This document shows, piece after piece, positions 39,275 through 50,955 of a DNA stretch of 64,000 bases. A program made the translations under genes and the position numbers. Position 1 is the stretch's first letter. Every line of letters starts with the position of its first letter. Origin of the DNA: Phymorhynchus buccinoides (lineage: Eukaryota; Mollusca; Gastropoda; Neogastropoda; Raphitomidae); assembly GCA_017654935.2 (NCBI GenBank), contig CM065704.1:26109928-26173927 (forward strand), in the 5' to 3' direction. The notes beneath the pieces were generated by a model. It saw only the letters and a list, made by a program, of their open reading frames with translations, had not been told where the DNA came from and did no database searches.

Positions 39275-41071
39275 TTACTGATGAAAAGAGAAGAAACAAC
39301 CCCGATCCTTGCAGAGGCACACTCCACACTTGGCACACTCGTACATGCTCTCGATGACCTTGCCCGTGGCAGTTCTTCTGCCTTGCCTCTTGCACAGCAC
39401 ACACACCCTTTTGCCTCTGGCACAGTCAGTGATTTTGGAATGGGTGTGCCTTGACATATCACCACCATCTTGAGCTGCGGGCCTGCCCCTGCGTTTGCGA
39501 CCCCTGTAGCCATTCACCATGCCCATGATGAGATCCATCTGAAACTCCACATGATTTTTCAGTGGGGCAGCTGCTGAATGCCTGTAGATGATGTATGCAT
39601 TCACAGCAGCAGTGTCCAAGCAGAAGAAAAGGACATACTTCCACCACTTCTTGAACTTTTGTTTGGAGCCGTAGTAAGAGCGCATTTGGTCATGCTTGTC
39701 GACACCGTTGTAGTTCTTGGTGTACTCCGCAACAGCAACAGGCCTAGAATACCTGGCTCTTTCGACACCCCCTGGTCCTTTGCGAACAACAACATCATCC
39801 GAACCATCATGGGCAGACGTGAGGAGGGTGACTTTTCGACGGTCAAACCAGGCGACAGCCTGAAGCTGACCCTTCTCCCCATCAGCTTCCCCAGCATCCA
39901 ACTGACTAAACCAGCGTTTGGTGTCCCCTGACTTTTTGACACACTTTGGTGGTTTCATGTCCTGTGGCAGGCCCTTTCTGTTGATACGAACAGTACCACA
40001 GGCTAAGGTCTTCTTCTGGTACAAGAACTGAATGAGAGGGACCGAAGTGAAGTAGTTGTCGAAGTAGACAGTATGCCACAGACGGAGATATGGTTGAGAC
40101 AAGTGCTTGACCACTCGGTCCCCCAAAGCTTCACCTAAACCAGCGGGCACATCATTGGTCTTGCCAGTGTACACTGAATATTTCAGCATATAAAAAGAAT
40201 CCGAATCACACAAAGCCCAAACTTTCAGCCCCCACTTTGTTGGCTTGGCAGGATTGTACTGAAGAAAGCCACAACGCCCCTTGAATTTCACCATAGCTTC
40301 ATCAACCGTGATGTTCTGACCAGGTAGAAACTGCCTGGGAAAAGCCTCCTGAGTCACAGAAATGAGAGGCCTGACTTTGTACAGGGGGTCAAAATCAGCC
40401 TGGCCTCTGGGAACTGCTTTGGTGGAATCAGCAAGATGGAAAAACTGATTCAGCTGATTGAACCGGTTCCTAGACATGACTTTCGCCACCCAAGAATTGT
40501 AGAAAAAAGTCTTTTCACTCCAATAATAATCCCTGTGAGGAATGTGGGACATGTTCATGAACATAAGCAGACCAATGAATGCTCTGACTTCATCATCAGT
40601 GGTAGGCTCAAACTTATCCCCCACAGACTCTGCAGCAAACCCAGCAGCAATGAGCCTTTGTGACGCATACCGGTTTGTTTCCCTGGCAATAAGGTTGTAG
40701 GTGCTCAAGGGAAAAACAAGAGAAAAATAGTCAAAACATGACTGAAGATTGACCTGAGGCTTGGGGCCCCCTGCTTGTGTCAAAGATAGGAATTTCACGC
40801 TGAAATTCCTCACTAGACCACTGTGATGACTCTGCACATCGAGGGCCACGTGACACGCCCACTTCGTCATCGTCACTAACCTCACTGTCTTCGTCGTCAC
40901 TTTCAATGTTTCATCCACCTCATAGTCATGGTCACTGTCTGGTGCATCGTCAGTTTCTTCCAGTTCAATGTCACTTTCGTCTTCGTCGTCTGCTTCACAC
41001 AGTCGTGCAGCTCTTGCAATCATCTCGTCAATGTCAACGCTAATGTCACTGTCAGAGTTGTAGTCTGACAT
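39275..41071 (-). CDS. piggyBac-family transposase, left-arm copy (598 aa) with a compensated frameshift
   Basis: Near-identical to the 596-residue copy at 61938-63728. The DDD catalytic core (T-V-D-E-A-M, V-Y-F-D-N-Y-F-T-S, G-V-D-K-H-D-Q) and the C-terminal cysteine-rich finger are intact. Near 40913 it has 8 extra bases (CATTGAAA after GATGAAA on the coding strand) and near 40770 it lacks 2 bases of a C-run. Residues about 66-110 are thus read in another frame, replacing an acidic S-D-D-E-D stretch with basic/neutral residues. The net +6 bases explain two extra residues. The stop is at 39275-39277 and ATG at 41069-41071. The catalytic part could still fold, but the altered N-terminal region may affect DNA or partner binding. 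Confidence 0.9.
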   Translation of the reverse strand: MSDYNSDSDISVDIDEMIARAARLCEADDEDESDIELEETDDAPDSDHDYEVDETLKVTTKTVRLVTMTKWACHVALDVQSHHSGLVRNFSVKFLSLTQAGGPKPQVNLQSCFDYFSLVFPLSTYNLIARETNRYASQRLIAAGFAAESVGDKFEPTTDDEVRAFIGLLMFMNMSHIPHRDYYWSEKTFFYNSWVAKVMSRNRFNQLNQFFHLADSTKAVPRGQADFDPLYKVRPLISVTQEAFPRQFLPGQNITVDEAMVKFKGRCGFLQYNPAKPTKWGLKVWALCDSDSFYMLKYSVYTGKTNDVPAGLGEALGDRVVKHLSQPYLRLWHTVYFDNYFTSVPLIQFLYQKKTLACGTVRINRKGLPQDMKPPKCVKKSGDTKRWFSQLDAGEADGEKGQLQAVAWFDRRKVTLLTSAHDGSDDVVVRKGPGGVERARYSRPVAVAEYTKNYNGVDKHDQMRSYYGSKQKFKKWWKYVLFFCLDTAAVNAYIIYRHSAAAPLKNHVEFQMDLIMGMVNGYRGRKRRGRPAAQDGGDMSRHTHSKITDCARGKRVCVLCKRQGRRTATGKVIESMYECAKCGVCLCKDRGCFFSFHQ

Positions 41072-41369
41072 GGCGAGTTCAACAATCAGTCACCGAGTCG
41101 AAAAAAGCAAAAAAAACGGCACAAAAATCCCTTAGAAATCAAAGAAAATATGGCGCTGACTGGCTGAAAGCACGCGGCCGGAAGGGCGATTCAGCTTTCG
41201 TCTTTTTACTGCTACGCGACCACACAATAACGAACCAAACGTAGTAGGTGTTAGACAGTCGGAATCAGGCGGTTTGGAGGAAGACGGGAGGCGGCGCCAT
41301 AGGCGGAATCAGCCTTTTCAATCCTGGTTTCAGGAGCGTGCCAGATCTACTTTCACCCATGCCACTACT

Positions 41370-44060
41370 CTGTCATTCCAGTTCTTTTTAACCCATTCAT
41401 TCTCTACTATGCACACTTCACACTCTCTGTCATTCCAGTTCTTTTTAACCCATTCTCTACTATGCACACTTCACACTCTGTGTCATTCCAATTCTTTTTA
41501 ACCCATTCTCTACTATGCACACTTCACACTCTCTGTCATTCCAGTTCTTTTTAACCCATTCTCTACTATGCACACTTCACACTCTGTGTCATTCCAGTTC
41601 TTTTTAACCCATTCTCTACTATGCACACTTCACATGTCCAATTCTTTTTAACCCATTCTCTACTATGCACACTTCACACTCTCTGTCATTCCAGTTCTTT
41701 TTAACCCATTCTCTACTATGCACACTTCACACTCTCTGTCATTCCAGTTCTTTTTAACCCATTCTCTCATGCACACTTCACACTCTGTGTCCTTCCAGTT
41801 CTTTTTAACCCATTCTCTACTATGCACACTTCACACTCTGTGTCATTCCAGTTCTTTTTAACCCATTCTCAACCATGCACACTTCACACTCTGTGTCATT
41901 CCAATTCTTTTTAACCCATTCTCTACTATGCACACTTCACACTCTGTGTCATTCCAGTTATTTTTAACCCATTCTCTACTATGCACACTTCACACTCTGT
42001 GTCATTCCAGTTATTTTTAACCCATTCTCTACTATGCACACTTCACACTCTGTGTCATTCCCAGTTCTTTTTTTTTTTTTAACCCATTCTCTACTATGCA
42101 ACACTTCACACTCTGTGTCCTTTTCAGTTTCTTTTTATAACCCATTCTCCAACCATGCACCTTCACACTCTGTGTCATTCCAGTTTCTTTTTAACCCATT
42201 CCTCCTACTATGCACCTTCCACACTTCTGTGTACATTTTCAGTTCTTTTTAACGCCATTCTCTACTATGCACACTTCACACTCTCTGTCATTCCAGTTCT
42301 TTTTAACCCATTCATTCTCTACTATGCACACTTCACACTCTGTGTCATTCCAATTCTTTTTAACCCATTCTCTACTATGCACACTTCACACTCTCTGTCA
42401 TTCCAATTCTTTTTAACCCATTCTCTACTATGCACACTTCACACTCTCTGTCATTCCAGTTCTTTTTAACCCATTCTCTACTATGCACACTTCACACTCT
42501 GTGTCATTCCAGTTCTTTTTAACCCATTCTCTACTATGCACACTTCACACTCTGTGTCATTTCAGTTCTTTTTAACCCATTCTCTACCATGCACACTTCA
42601 CACTCTGTGTCATTACAGTTCTTTTTAACCCATTCTCTACTATGCACACTTCACACTCTCTGTCATTTCCAATTCTTTTTAACCCATTCTCTACTATGCA
42701 CACTTCACACTCTCTGTCATTCCAATTCTTTTTAACCCATTCTCTACTATGCACACTTCACACTCTCTGTCATTCCAATTCTTTTTAACCCATTCATTCT
42801 CTACTATGCACACTTCACACTCTCTGTCATTCCAATTCTTTTTAACCCATTCTCTACTATGCACACTTCACACTCTCTGTCATTCCAATTCTTTTTAACC
42901 CATTCTCTACTATGCACACTTCACACTCTCTGTCATTCCAATTCTTTTTAACCCATTCTCTACTATGCACACTTCACACTCTCTGTCATTCCAATTCTTT
43001 TTAACCCATTCTCTACTATGCACACTTCACACTCTCTGTCATTCCAATTCTTTTTAACCCATTCTCTACTATGCACACTTCACACTCTCTGTCATTCCAA
43101 TTCTTTTTAACCCATTCATTCTCTACTATGCACACTTCACACTCTCTGTCATTCCAATTCTTTTTAACCCATTCTCTACTATGCACACTTCATGCACTCT
43201 CTGTCATTCCAATTCTTTTTAACCCATTCTCTACCTATGCACACTTCACACTCTGTGTCATTCCAGTTCTTTTTAACCCATTCTCTACCATGCACACTTC
43301 ACACTCTGTGTCATTACAGTTCTTTTTAACCCATTCTCTACTATGCACACTTCACACTCTCTGTCATTCCAATTCTTTTTAACCCATTCTCTACTATGCA
43401 CACTTCACACTCTCTGTCATTCCAGTTCTTTTTAACCCATTCATTCTCTACTATGCACACTTCACACTCTCTGTCAATTTCAGTTCTTGTTTTACCCAAT
43501 CTCTAACCATACACACTTACCACTCTGTGTGATTCCAGTTATTTCTAACCAGTTCTCTTTTAAGCCCACTTCACACTCTACCATTGCAGTACTGTTTAAC
43601 ACCCTTCTCTACAGATGCAGCTTTCACACTCTGTGTCATTCCAGTTCTGTTTAACCATATACAATACCATGCATACTTCACACTCTGTGGCATTCCAGTT
43701 ATTTTCACTAACCCACTTCTCTACTATGGCACACTTCACACACTGTGTCAGTTCAGTTCTTTTTAACCCAGTCTCTACCATGCACACTTCACACTCTGTG
43801 TCATTTCAGTTCTTTTTAACCCATTCTCTACCTTGCACACTTCCCACTCTGTGTCATTCCTGTCTACATTTTTAACCCATTCATCCTACACTATGAACAC
43901 TTCACAATCTCTGTCATTCCAGTTCTTTTTAACCCATTCTCTACTATGGCAACATCTTCACACTCTTGAATCATTCCACATTCTTTTTAACCCATTCTCT
44001 ACTATGCACACTTGACACTCTGTGTCATTCCAGTTATTTTTAACCCATTCTCTACTATGA
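41370..44060. repeat. 53-bp minisatellite, left-arm array (about 50 units)
   Basis: The unit is AACCCATTCTCTACTATGCA, CACTTCACACTCTCTGTCAT, TCCAGTTCTTTTT: 53 bases with TTTTTAACCC at each junction. Most units are near-identical, but 42060-42240 and 43470-44010 are full of one-base insertions and losses. Occasional units carry an extra CATT. It is the inverse of the array at 58140-61540, which is longer and cleaner. Frames through it are artefacts. Confidence 0.95.
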
Positions 44061-44346
44061 ATGCTTCACGAATGTGTTAATGCCATACATACAAGATCCA
44101 TGAACACACAATCTTATTATGGGTTATCATACACAACTTCCGCGTAAGTCACAGATTAAATTGTCTTTGTTTTGGTAATTGTTTCGCGTTGCTCGCATTT
44201 GTAGGTTTTTTTACCCGGAGCTTTTTTTTTTGGGGGGGGGGGCCCATAAGTAACAAATATTGGTTTAGAAACACGATTTCTTTCAATGCACAACTTCTGT
44301 TTCATTCTTATCTGTCACAGTTGCCCTAATAAAAGCCACCTAAACC

Positions 44347-45264
44347 CAGGGTTCATACAAGGGACACACTTGTGGCGGTGCCATAGCCGCATTGAGGTTT
44401 AACCGAGCAGTACTGTGGTCACCGCTACACCTATCTGTATTAATTTAAAAAATCGGGACTTTACTGGTTTCGTACTGCCTCCGGGCATTGCCTCCAGTAT
44501 TGTTCCCACCATAGTTGTATTTACAAATGTCCCATATGTGTCTGATTCAGAACCAAGAGGACGTAAAACACCATTTTCGCTCAGTTCATACAAGGTCCAT
44601 TGAAAAGTCCTGGGAAATTGACATGGCCTTTTCCAGGGCTTGGAAAAGTGCTTGAAAAACAGCAAAGGCCCCAAATCTCAATGGAAAAGTCCTGGAATTT
44701 AAAAAAATCGTCTGACCACGTCCTTAATCTCAATCCATCAAAGTCAAAATCTCTCCTCCACAAAAAATAATTGAAGGTTAAAACTAAATTCAAATGGAAA
44801 AAAACAAAAACTTTAATGGTCATACCGATATCGCGATCATAGCAGACGACATTTGCGCGTGTTGTCTGCCGCTGAAGTTACTTCCCTTTGCCGTACTTCC
44901 GTCTTCCGGTAAAATCGGGAAGAACGGTTCCGTGGCAAAATAATTAAAGAGATTGATTGTGGCCACGCACAGCGAAGAAGAAGAAGAATGGAGAAAAGTA
45001 GTCAACACATGGTTCAAAATTGAAAGCTAAGTAATTGCACAGTATGCAAAAAGAACTTTGACATCGCCAGCATGGAGACCCGATGATTTTTAGAAGAGTG
45101 CTTTAAAAAGCTATTGTCAAGGGCCAGAAGCACAAGCAACTCAGGCGGGAACGAACCACGAACCCGACATTGACCAAGTATGCCAGATTGAGTCCTTGAA
45201 ATTTAGTAAACTCTTCCTGGAAAAGTCCTGGAATAATTTTTTACACAGATCTGTACGAACCCTG
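44347..45264. mobile_element. hAT-like element with CAGGGTTCRTACA termini (left arm)
   Basis: CAGGGTTCATACAAGG at 44347 and the inverse TGTACGAACCCTG ending at 45264 form a 13-bp TIR with one mismatch. The interior repeats GGAAAAGTCCTGG motifs (about 44690 and 45222) and GGCCTTTTCCAGGGCTTGGA. No transposase frame. The mirror copy lies at 57007-57878. An 8-bp target duplication was not found. Confidence 0.6.
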
Positions 45265-45649
45265 TTGTATAAAACTATTTCCTTGTATTTCACAATAATC
45301 TGTTATAGATCTACAGTCCGTCTCAAATCCTAATCTTTCTTTGTATGCTCGATCAGTGTAATATCATCATCAATGGTGAACAGACATTAACCCTTTGACT
45401 GCCGTATAACGTATAACATACTGGCTTGATGATGTCACTGATGATGTCATCACATGAAAGGGTTCCTTTCCAGCTCTTGCATCCTTACCAGTTCATATTC
45501 TCACCTAATATTTTAACTCAGTTAGTTTTGGTGTATCTCTGTTTTCATCTTGGCGTCATTTCATGTAATCCTAATGTCAATCATCGTGTCCTATTTCGTT
45601 TTATTGCGACGTGGGGTTGGAGTTCTGGTCTGCAGAGTGGTGTGAGGTG

Positions 45650-45727
<78 letters not shown>

Positions 45728-45739
45728 TCTCTCCCTCTT

Positions 45740-45780
<41 letters not shown>

Positions 45781-45855
45781 CCCTTCTCCCTCCTCTCTCG
45801 CTCTCTCCTCTCTCTCTCCTTCCCTCTGTCTCTCTTCTCTCCCTCTCTCTCTCTT
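45650..45855. repeat. TC microsatellite (left arm)
   Basis: About 200 bases of interrupted CT repeat, the inverse of the GA tract at 56410-56620. The left one has more interruptions (CCTTCTCCCTCC). Confidence 0.95.
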
Positions 45856-46309
45856 ATCATTGTTTGTCGATTTTATTTCTTTTGTCTATTGCTATGTCCA
45901 TTGTTCATTTGGTTTGTTGTGACTTTCTTTTCAAAAATGTATTCCGCCAATGTTTATACTGTGTAATTCGTTTTGAACTGAGCACGCCATAAGCTCTGCT
46001 TGTTGTTGCTTCAGTTATGTCATAGTTGTTGTTCATGTTGATTTGGAAAATAAAACATTTAAACCAGATGAAAGGGAATAACTCTGGGATTTTTGTCTTT
46101 CTATTTTGCTTCTAAATAGTCAGGAGTGGTTCCAGACAGTTTTCCCAGATTGACTTCACAGTTCTCTTTTACGTTTGATGATTTTTCTCTCTTTTTGTTT
46201 TCTTAACCCCTGCCCCGCCCCGTCCCATGTTTACTACCCATGTGTGATGTCATTGATGATGTCCATAACTTTTGAGGGTCATAGCCCTGGTGGTATTGTT
46301 TTTGGTTTA

Positions 46310-47335
46310 CCTCTAAAAACTGTACTATATAAGACGCACCTGTATGTAAGCCGCATCCCTTAAATTGATAGAACATTTGGTATTTATTCACATATATATA
46401 AGCCGCGTCAGTTTATAAGCCGCAGAGAAAATGTTATGTGCACAAAGCAACACAAATATATAAATTCTCGGCCAAATTCTCCTATCAGAAAATGAGTATT
46501 TAATGCTCTCAGATACTTTAAACATTAGATTTGAATCAATTGATTACCAAAACCAGTTTTGAGTCTAAAGAAACTCAATAATAGGCTGAAGAATGTGGCC
46601 AGAAAGTAGATTACCGTGTTTTTCGGACTATAAGGCGATATTTTTTTCTCCCAATTTCGACCTATGCGCTCCTACTAAACGAGGGCGCCCTATTAGTGAA
46701 CTAAACTCGTGAGAAGAGAGGCAACGATTGCCGTACTTTTAGATACATCTCAGTACAGTCTACTGTGAGTCACAACATCGAAAGTGGTAACGAGTCGCCG
46801 ATACGACGAATACTCACGTGAAAATGCTTCAAAATCCCTATTATCTATATCCGAGATACCGTACAACAGATGCTTTAACCCTTCATTGGGTGTAAAAAGT
46901 GTATCATTGTAGAGCTTAAAATGCCATAATTCGAACCAGTTTTCGCGAGAAAAAAAAGTCCAAAATCAACAACCGGAAGCAGCAAAAACAGAACTTTCGA
47001 TTATTTGAGAAGGGAGCCAACACTCGTTTATGACAACAATAATGGCGGTCGGTAATCATTTACAGGACGTGTACGGGCTTCAAAATTCGACTTTCTGTTG
47101 CGAGGTGTGTATAGCCTTATAAACGAGGGCGCCTTTTACTTGGATTTTTGTCAGTTTTTTCTTGAAAATTGCCCTATTCGCCTTAACACAGCAGCGCCTA
47201 ATGAGCCAAAAAGTACAGTAATCATACTGATAAATGTAGAATGGCAAAATCTGCAGATAAGCTGCATCAGTCTAGAAGCCGCATGGGTCAAAAGTTGAGG
47301 GGAAAAGTAGCGGCTTATTGTCCGCAATTTACGGT
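46310..47335. mobile_element. Nested MITEs with CGGACTATAAGGCG/TTATAAGCCGC motifs (left arm)
   Basis: ACTATATAAGACGCACC at 46323, TATAAGCCGC repeats to 46430, CGTGTTTTTCGGACTATAAG at 46616, and GCGGCTTATTGTCCGCAATT then TACGGT ending near 47335. The right-arm mirror is 54960-55960, where the terminal sequences are closer to the family consensus. Related termini also lie at 28780 and inside the PARP intron. Confidence 0.7.
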
Positions 47336-47574
47336 AGACAAGTCGGGAAAGATACATCTCTGGACCGTTTTCCCCCTCCTCACACAGGTCTCTCACACAG
47401 GTCTCTAACAGGGTCTCTTTTGAGAGAATTTTTATAATAAGAAAATCGATAATCTCCCTGTTTTACTCTGGCAATGAATGGGTTATTTTTTGTCCGAAAG
47501 TCAAAAAATTACGGGGCTAAATACATTTTTTTTATAAAATGAACCGATCTTAACGGAATCGATCGATCTTCCAG

Positions 47575-47782
47575 GTGACCCCGAAAGGCACGGAGGTGGT
47601 GGAGTACAAGCCCAAGGAGAACCAGATCATCGAGGTGGCCTACAAGAGCAAGGACAAGAAGAGCGTGGAGATCTCGGACGATGACGGCAACGTCTACGTC
47701 ATCGACTTCGACTCCATGCTGGAGTACTCCAAGTCGGACCCCGGAGACACCATTGCTGTCCTGCGCCAGGACAAGCTGAAAG
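47575..47782 (+). CDS. WWE-domain exon of a PARP14-like gene, left-arm copy
   Basis: 208 bases after acceptor GATCTTCCAG; the donor is read as AAAG|GTTGCA, leaving one base. It encodes T-P-K-G-T-E-V-V-E-Y, then V-Y-V-I-D-F-D-S-M-L-E-Y and a C-terminal V-L-R-Q-D. The Y-x-I-D-F-x-x-M pattern is the end of a WWE domain, which binds ADP-ribose units or mediates protein contacts in PARP and deltex-type proteins. The exon is identical in coding content to 54737-54530. Upstream WWE residues would be in an exon not seen here. Confidence 0.75.
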
Positions 47783-47900
47783 GTTGCACCCAGTCTCTCA
47801 AACTCACACGCACGTACGCACGCACACACAAACAAACACTCAAGACCTCAAAGACTACTTTTATTTTCTCAAAGTGAGAAATTGATTTGTGTGGCACGGC

Positions 47901-48449
47901 TTAACCTCTCTCTCTACTACAAATGCCGAAGCTGCCCCGATTTTTGTCAACCCATGCAGCATTTGTATGCGCCGATTGCGCCCGCTGAACGTCAGGTCTA
48001 GTACGTTCACTTTCACTTTCTCCCTACCCACAATGCAATATACTAAGTTAGTGCTTCCTGTTCCTGACTCTCAGTGGTCCGTTTTTGGTTCTTACAGCAA
48101 GGGAAAGCACCCACTAGTCTTTTTGAACGGATTTTTCAAAGTGACCCCAAATTTTTTCTTCTTTCCACGTGACGTGCATGCAGTATTGACTCGGCGCGAT
48201 GCTCGAAAGCGCCATTACGGATTTTTTACTTCCAATTCATGGTTTGTTGTGTGACATTGTGTTAGCTTTCGAATGAAAATATCATCATTGCTATTCAATA
48301 TGCATCTTTCAGAAATTAAATGTGAGTTCGACTTTATTCTGGGTGATTTTTTTAGATAAAAGATTTTATGTGACGTTCGGAGTTACTTCCCATCACTCGG
48401 AACTCAGGATCGATTCTCGGTTCGAATTGATCAAGCGTTAAAGGGTTAA
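47901..48449. mobile_element. TTAA-flanked MITE candidate (left arm)
   Basis: TTAACC at 47901 and GGGTTAA ending at 48449. The inferred termini are TTAACC(C)TCTCTCTAC and TTAACCCTTTAACGC. The right-arm mirror (53876-54417) has TTAACCCTTTAACGC and GAGAGAGGGTTAA. The TIR similarity is short (about 6-8 bases), so the assignment rests mainly on duplicated TTAACCC ends and absence of an ORF. It lies in the intron between the WWE and catalytic exons. Confidence 0.45.
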
Positions 48450-48954
48450 ACACATAATATACAATAAGAACATAATAAAATAATCCAACACATAAAGCTT
48501 TATAGGACATGTTAAAAAGAAACCACGATTATTCAATATGAGAATAAGAAGTGGAATGCAATAGTAACGAACATACTGGATATCCCACATAAGACTGTAC
48601 AGGGGAAGATAGACATCCGGTCTCTTTTCCCTATCCGAAGTAGTGAAGACAGAAACACTGGTTGTGTCCTTCCCTTTGAGACGTGACACTAGAAAAACAC
48701 ATTGATAGGCCAGTTTGAATTCCTCTGTTCAAGTTCCACTCCGACATTTCTGGGATAGCCTCCACTTTTGAATAGTGTACCAGAGATGTCCGCACTACAG
48801 GACAAACTCTATCAGCCCGTTGTGTTCGCCGAGCTTTTAAGACATCCATCTCCATGAATCTTACCCTTTTTAGAATATCTAGAGATAGAAAGGCAAGGGG
48901 AACAGTTCTAAAACTGAGAGAAGTGGATGGCGTAAGCTCACATGCATGCACTCA

Positions 48955-49480
48955 CAGACATAGAGAGATAGAGAGAGAGGAGAGAGATGAGAGATGAGAT
49001 TCAACTAGGACTTTACGGAGGAGTCTAGATGGATAACCCCACGAGGAAAAGAGACGGAGATTGAGAGAGGAGTCTAGGTCTAGAGAGTACAGGGTAGGCA
49101 GGCGGATAGCAAGTAGAGATGAGATGGAGAGAGAGAGAGAGAGGAGAGAAGAGAGAGAGAGAGAGAAAGTAAGAGGAGAGTAGTTGAGAGACGAGAGGGA
49201 GAGAGAAGTCAGACAGTTGGCGAGAGAGAGCCCGACAAGACATATGGAAAGTCCACACCACAAGTAGAGGAGATGAGAACATTGGAGAGTAACATCAGAC
49301 AAGAGATAGAGACAAGAGAGACTAGAGACATAGAGAGACAGATCGAGAGAATCTTGAGCTGCTCTACCATTGATCTTTCATTCCTACTGAGATGCGATGA
49401 GACAAGATAGAGATAGAGAGGTCTAGATTTAGATTAGACTCTCCTAGATCTAGAAGTTGAAACGTGAAGAAGAAAAGCAG
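48955..49480. repeat. GA-rich low-complexity tract with many interruptions
   Basis: Mirror of the clean TC tract at 53040-53425, but broken by words such as TCTAGATGGATAACCCC and GACAAGACATATGG, and longer. It is the most divergent segment between arms. Confidence 0.8.
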
Positions 49481-50005
49481 TCGAGATAATATTGCGTTTT
49501 GGTTGTTCATCTTGAATAGATAATATTCTATCTTATACATTATGATGACTTATAATGCGTAAATACATAAAAACAGATAATTAAATAATGCATCCACATT
49601 AGGAACAATAGACAAGTAAGGACAGTAAAACATGCACATGGTACACACACAGTCGCTATAAAAATAAAGACAATTGCACACAAAGAGCCAGAGATAAAAG
49701 CGAGAAAGGGAGGACAGACAGCGACAGAGGTGCCCAACCTCTCCGTCTATTTGCTTTCTAGTTTTTTGCTGTGTTTCTGCTCTCTGTATTTGGTCAATCG
49801 CTCTTTTGTTCTCTCTCTATCTTTTCTCTCTCTCTCTATCTCTGTCTCCTCCCTGTCAATTTGTAATGCAGAAATAAAACTGATGACGGACAGAGACAAT
49901 TTATCATTACAATTTGGGCGAACGATGCGATGATAGCGCGAGAGAGGAGAGTTCACACGACCGTGACGCAGATAAAAGCGCGTAATAAAGAAGTATCAAT
50001 CGCAG

Positions 50006-50174
50006 AAATCATTGACAAAGCGGGGCTCTGCCTGACATCTGGACGCCCCATGGGCTCTGACGAAGAATGTCAGGGGCGTAGCCCTTCCCTCTTCAGACAC
50101 GGAGTACAAAGATGTGGAGGCCAATTTCAGGAAAACTCTGGCCCACATCAAACAGGAACGTCACTGTTACTGCC
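50006..50174 (+). pseudogene. PARP catalytic-domain exon A, left-arm copy, broken
   Basis: Counterpart of 52547-52390. Acceptor AATCGCAG and donor GCC|GTGAGT are preserved. The interior has a net 5-base insertion near 50011-50019, an extra base giving CTC-TGA (stop) after C-C-C-C-A-T-G-G-G, and further indels around 50065-50090 and 50140-50155. Readable pieces such as Y-K-D-V-E-A-N-F-R-K-T-L confirm the homology. It cannot encode a continuous exon. Confidence 0.85.
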
Positions 50175-50255
50175 GTGAGTGTGCAGTGACGAGCACGAGC
50201 TCTTAGTTTCCGGACTATAAGGCGCACCTTATTATAAGGTCACACCCCCAAATGT

Positions 50256-50775
50256 GCAAAAGACACCATAATTCATGCCAAATGTGTATATGAGTCGTGC
50301 GTGATATTATGTGCGGAACCCACAATGGGATATGGCAAATGGGTTTCCACAATGTATATATGCAGAAGCCCCGAATCATGCACGTCGTGGGAATGTGTGT
50401 TCGCGCGCATGTGTATGTGCGAATCCAAATGGGATATGCGAATGGGTTTCCGCATGTAATGTGCAAAGCCCTAATTCATGCACGGTGTGTGTGTGTATGC
50501 GCCGCGCGCAGTATGTATCGAACCACACACGTAAGCTATGCGAATGGGTTTCCGCATGTAATGTGCAAAGCCCTAATCCATGCAAGTGTGCGTGTGTGTA
50601 TGCGCACATGCATGTATGTGCAAACCCAAATGGGATATGTGAATGGGTTTCTGCATGCAATGTGCAAAGCCCTAATTCATGCACGTGTGTGTGTGCGAAC
50701 CTAAATGAGATATGTGAATGAGTTTCCGCATGTAATGTGCAAAGCCCTAATTCATGCAGTGTGTGTGTGTGTGAA
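50256..50775. repeat. Intronic tandem repeat, about 100-bp period, about five units (left arm)
   Basis: Units read GGGATATGYGAATGGGTTTC, CGCATGTAATGTGCAAAGCC, CTAATTCATGCACGTGTGTG, then a GTGTATGCGCAC stretch and TGTGCGAACCCAAAT. The array ends directly at the acceptor GTGTGTGTGAACCCAG, so the splice-site pyrimidine tract has been replaced by GT repeats. Mirror at 51835-52330. Confidence 0.88.
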
Positions 50776-50780
50776 CCCAG

Positions 50781-50955
50781 GTGGACCGGGTGCAGAACCG
50801 AACCCTGTACCAGCAGTACAAGTCGAAGAAGTCCCACCTGGAGAAGCAGAACCCGGGCATAGAGAACGAGAAGACGCTGTGGCACGGCACCAGCCTGGAC
50901 GCCATCAGCAGCATCAACAACTACGGCTTCAACCGCAGCTACTGCGGCAAAAATG
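50781..50955 (+). CDS. PARP catalytic exon B with the HGT motif, left-arm copy
   Basis: ADP-ribosyltransferase exon. 175 bases with acceptor GTGAACCCAG and donor AATG|GTAAGG. It encodes V-D-R-V-Q-N-R-T-L-Y-Q-Q-Y, then L-W-H-G-T-S (the NAD+-binding His of the H-Y-E/I/L triad) and G-F-N-R-S-Y-C-G-K-N-G. These are standard PARP family landmarks, closest in pattern to PARP14-like mono-ADP-ribosyltransferases. The following exons, with the Tyr and third triad residue, should lie downstream but the palindrome axis intervenes at 51297. The exon itself is intact and matches the right copy. Confidence 0.88.

Noticed and set aside
41370..44060. CRISPR-like appearance of regularly spaced repeats
   Set aside because: Units are contiguous 53-bp tandem copies without unique spacers and the DNA is eukaryotic; it is a minisatellite.
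45591..45992. Ser/Leu- or Arg/Glu-rich proteins from TC/GA tracts (also 16226-17565, 52987-53529, 56271-56723)
   Set aside because: Pure microsatellite translations.
47575..47877. WWE frame continuing past 47782 to 47877
   Set aside because: Sequence after the donor turns into Thr/Arg/His low complexity from CA repeats; the exon ends at AAAG|GTTGCA, in phase with exon A.
45389..48449. A single 3-kb TTAA element from 45389 (TTAACCCTTTGACTGCC) to 48449
   Set aside because: The two ends are different beyond CCCTTT and the interval contains a PARP exon and other repeats; separate elements are more likely.
50297..50721. 135-136 codon frames with V-S-A-C-N-V-Q-S-P repeats, and mirrored frames at 51680-52317
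   Set aside because: They are translations of the intronic 100-bp tandem repeat between PARP exons.
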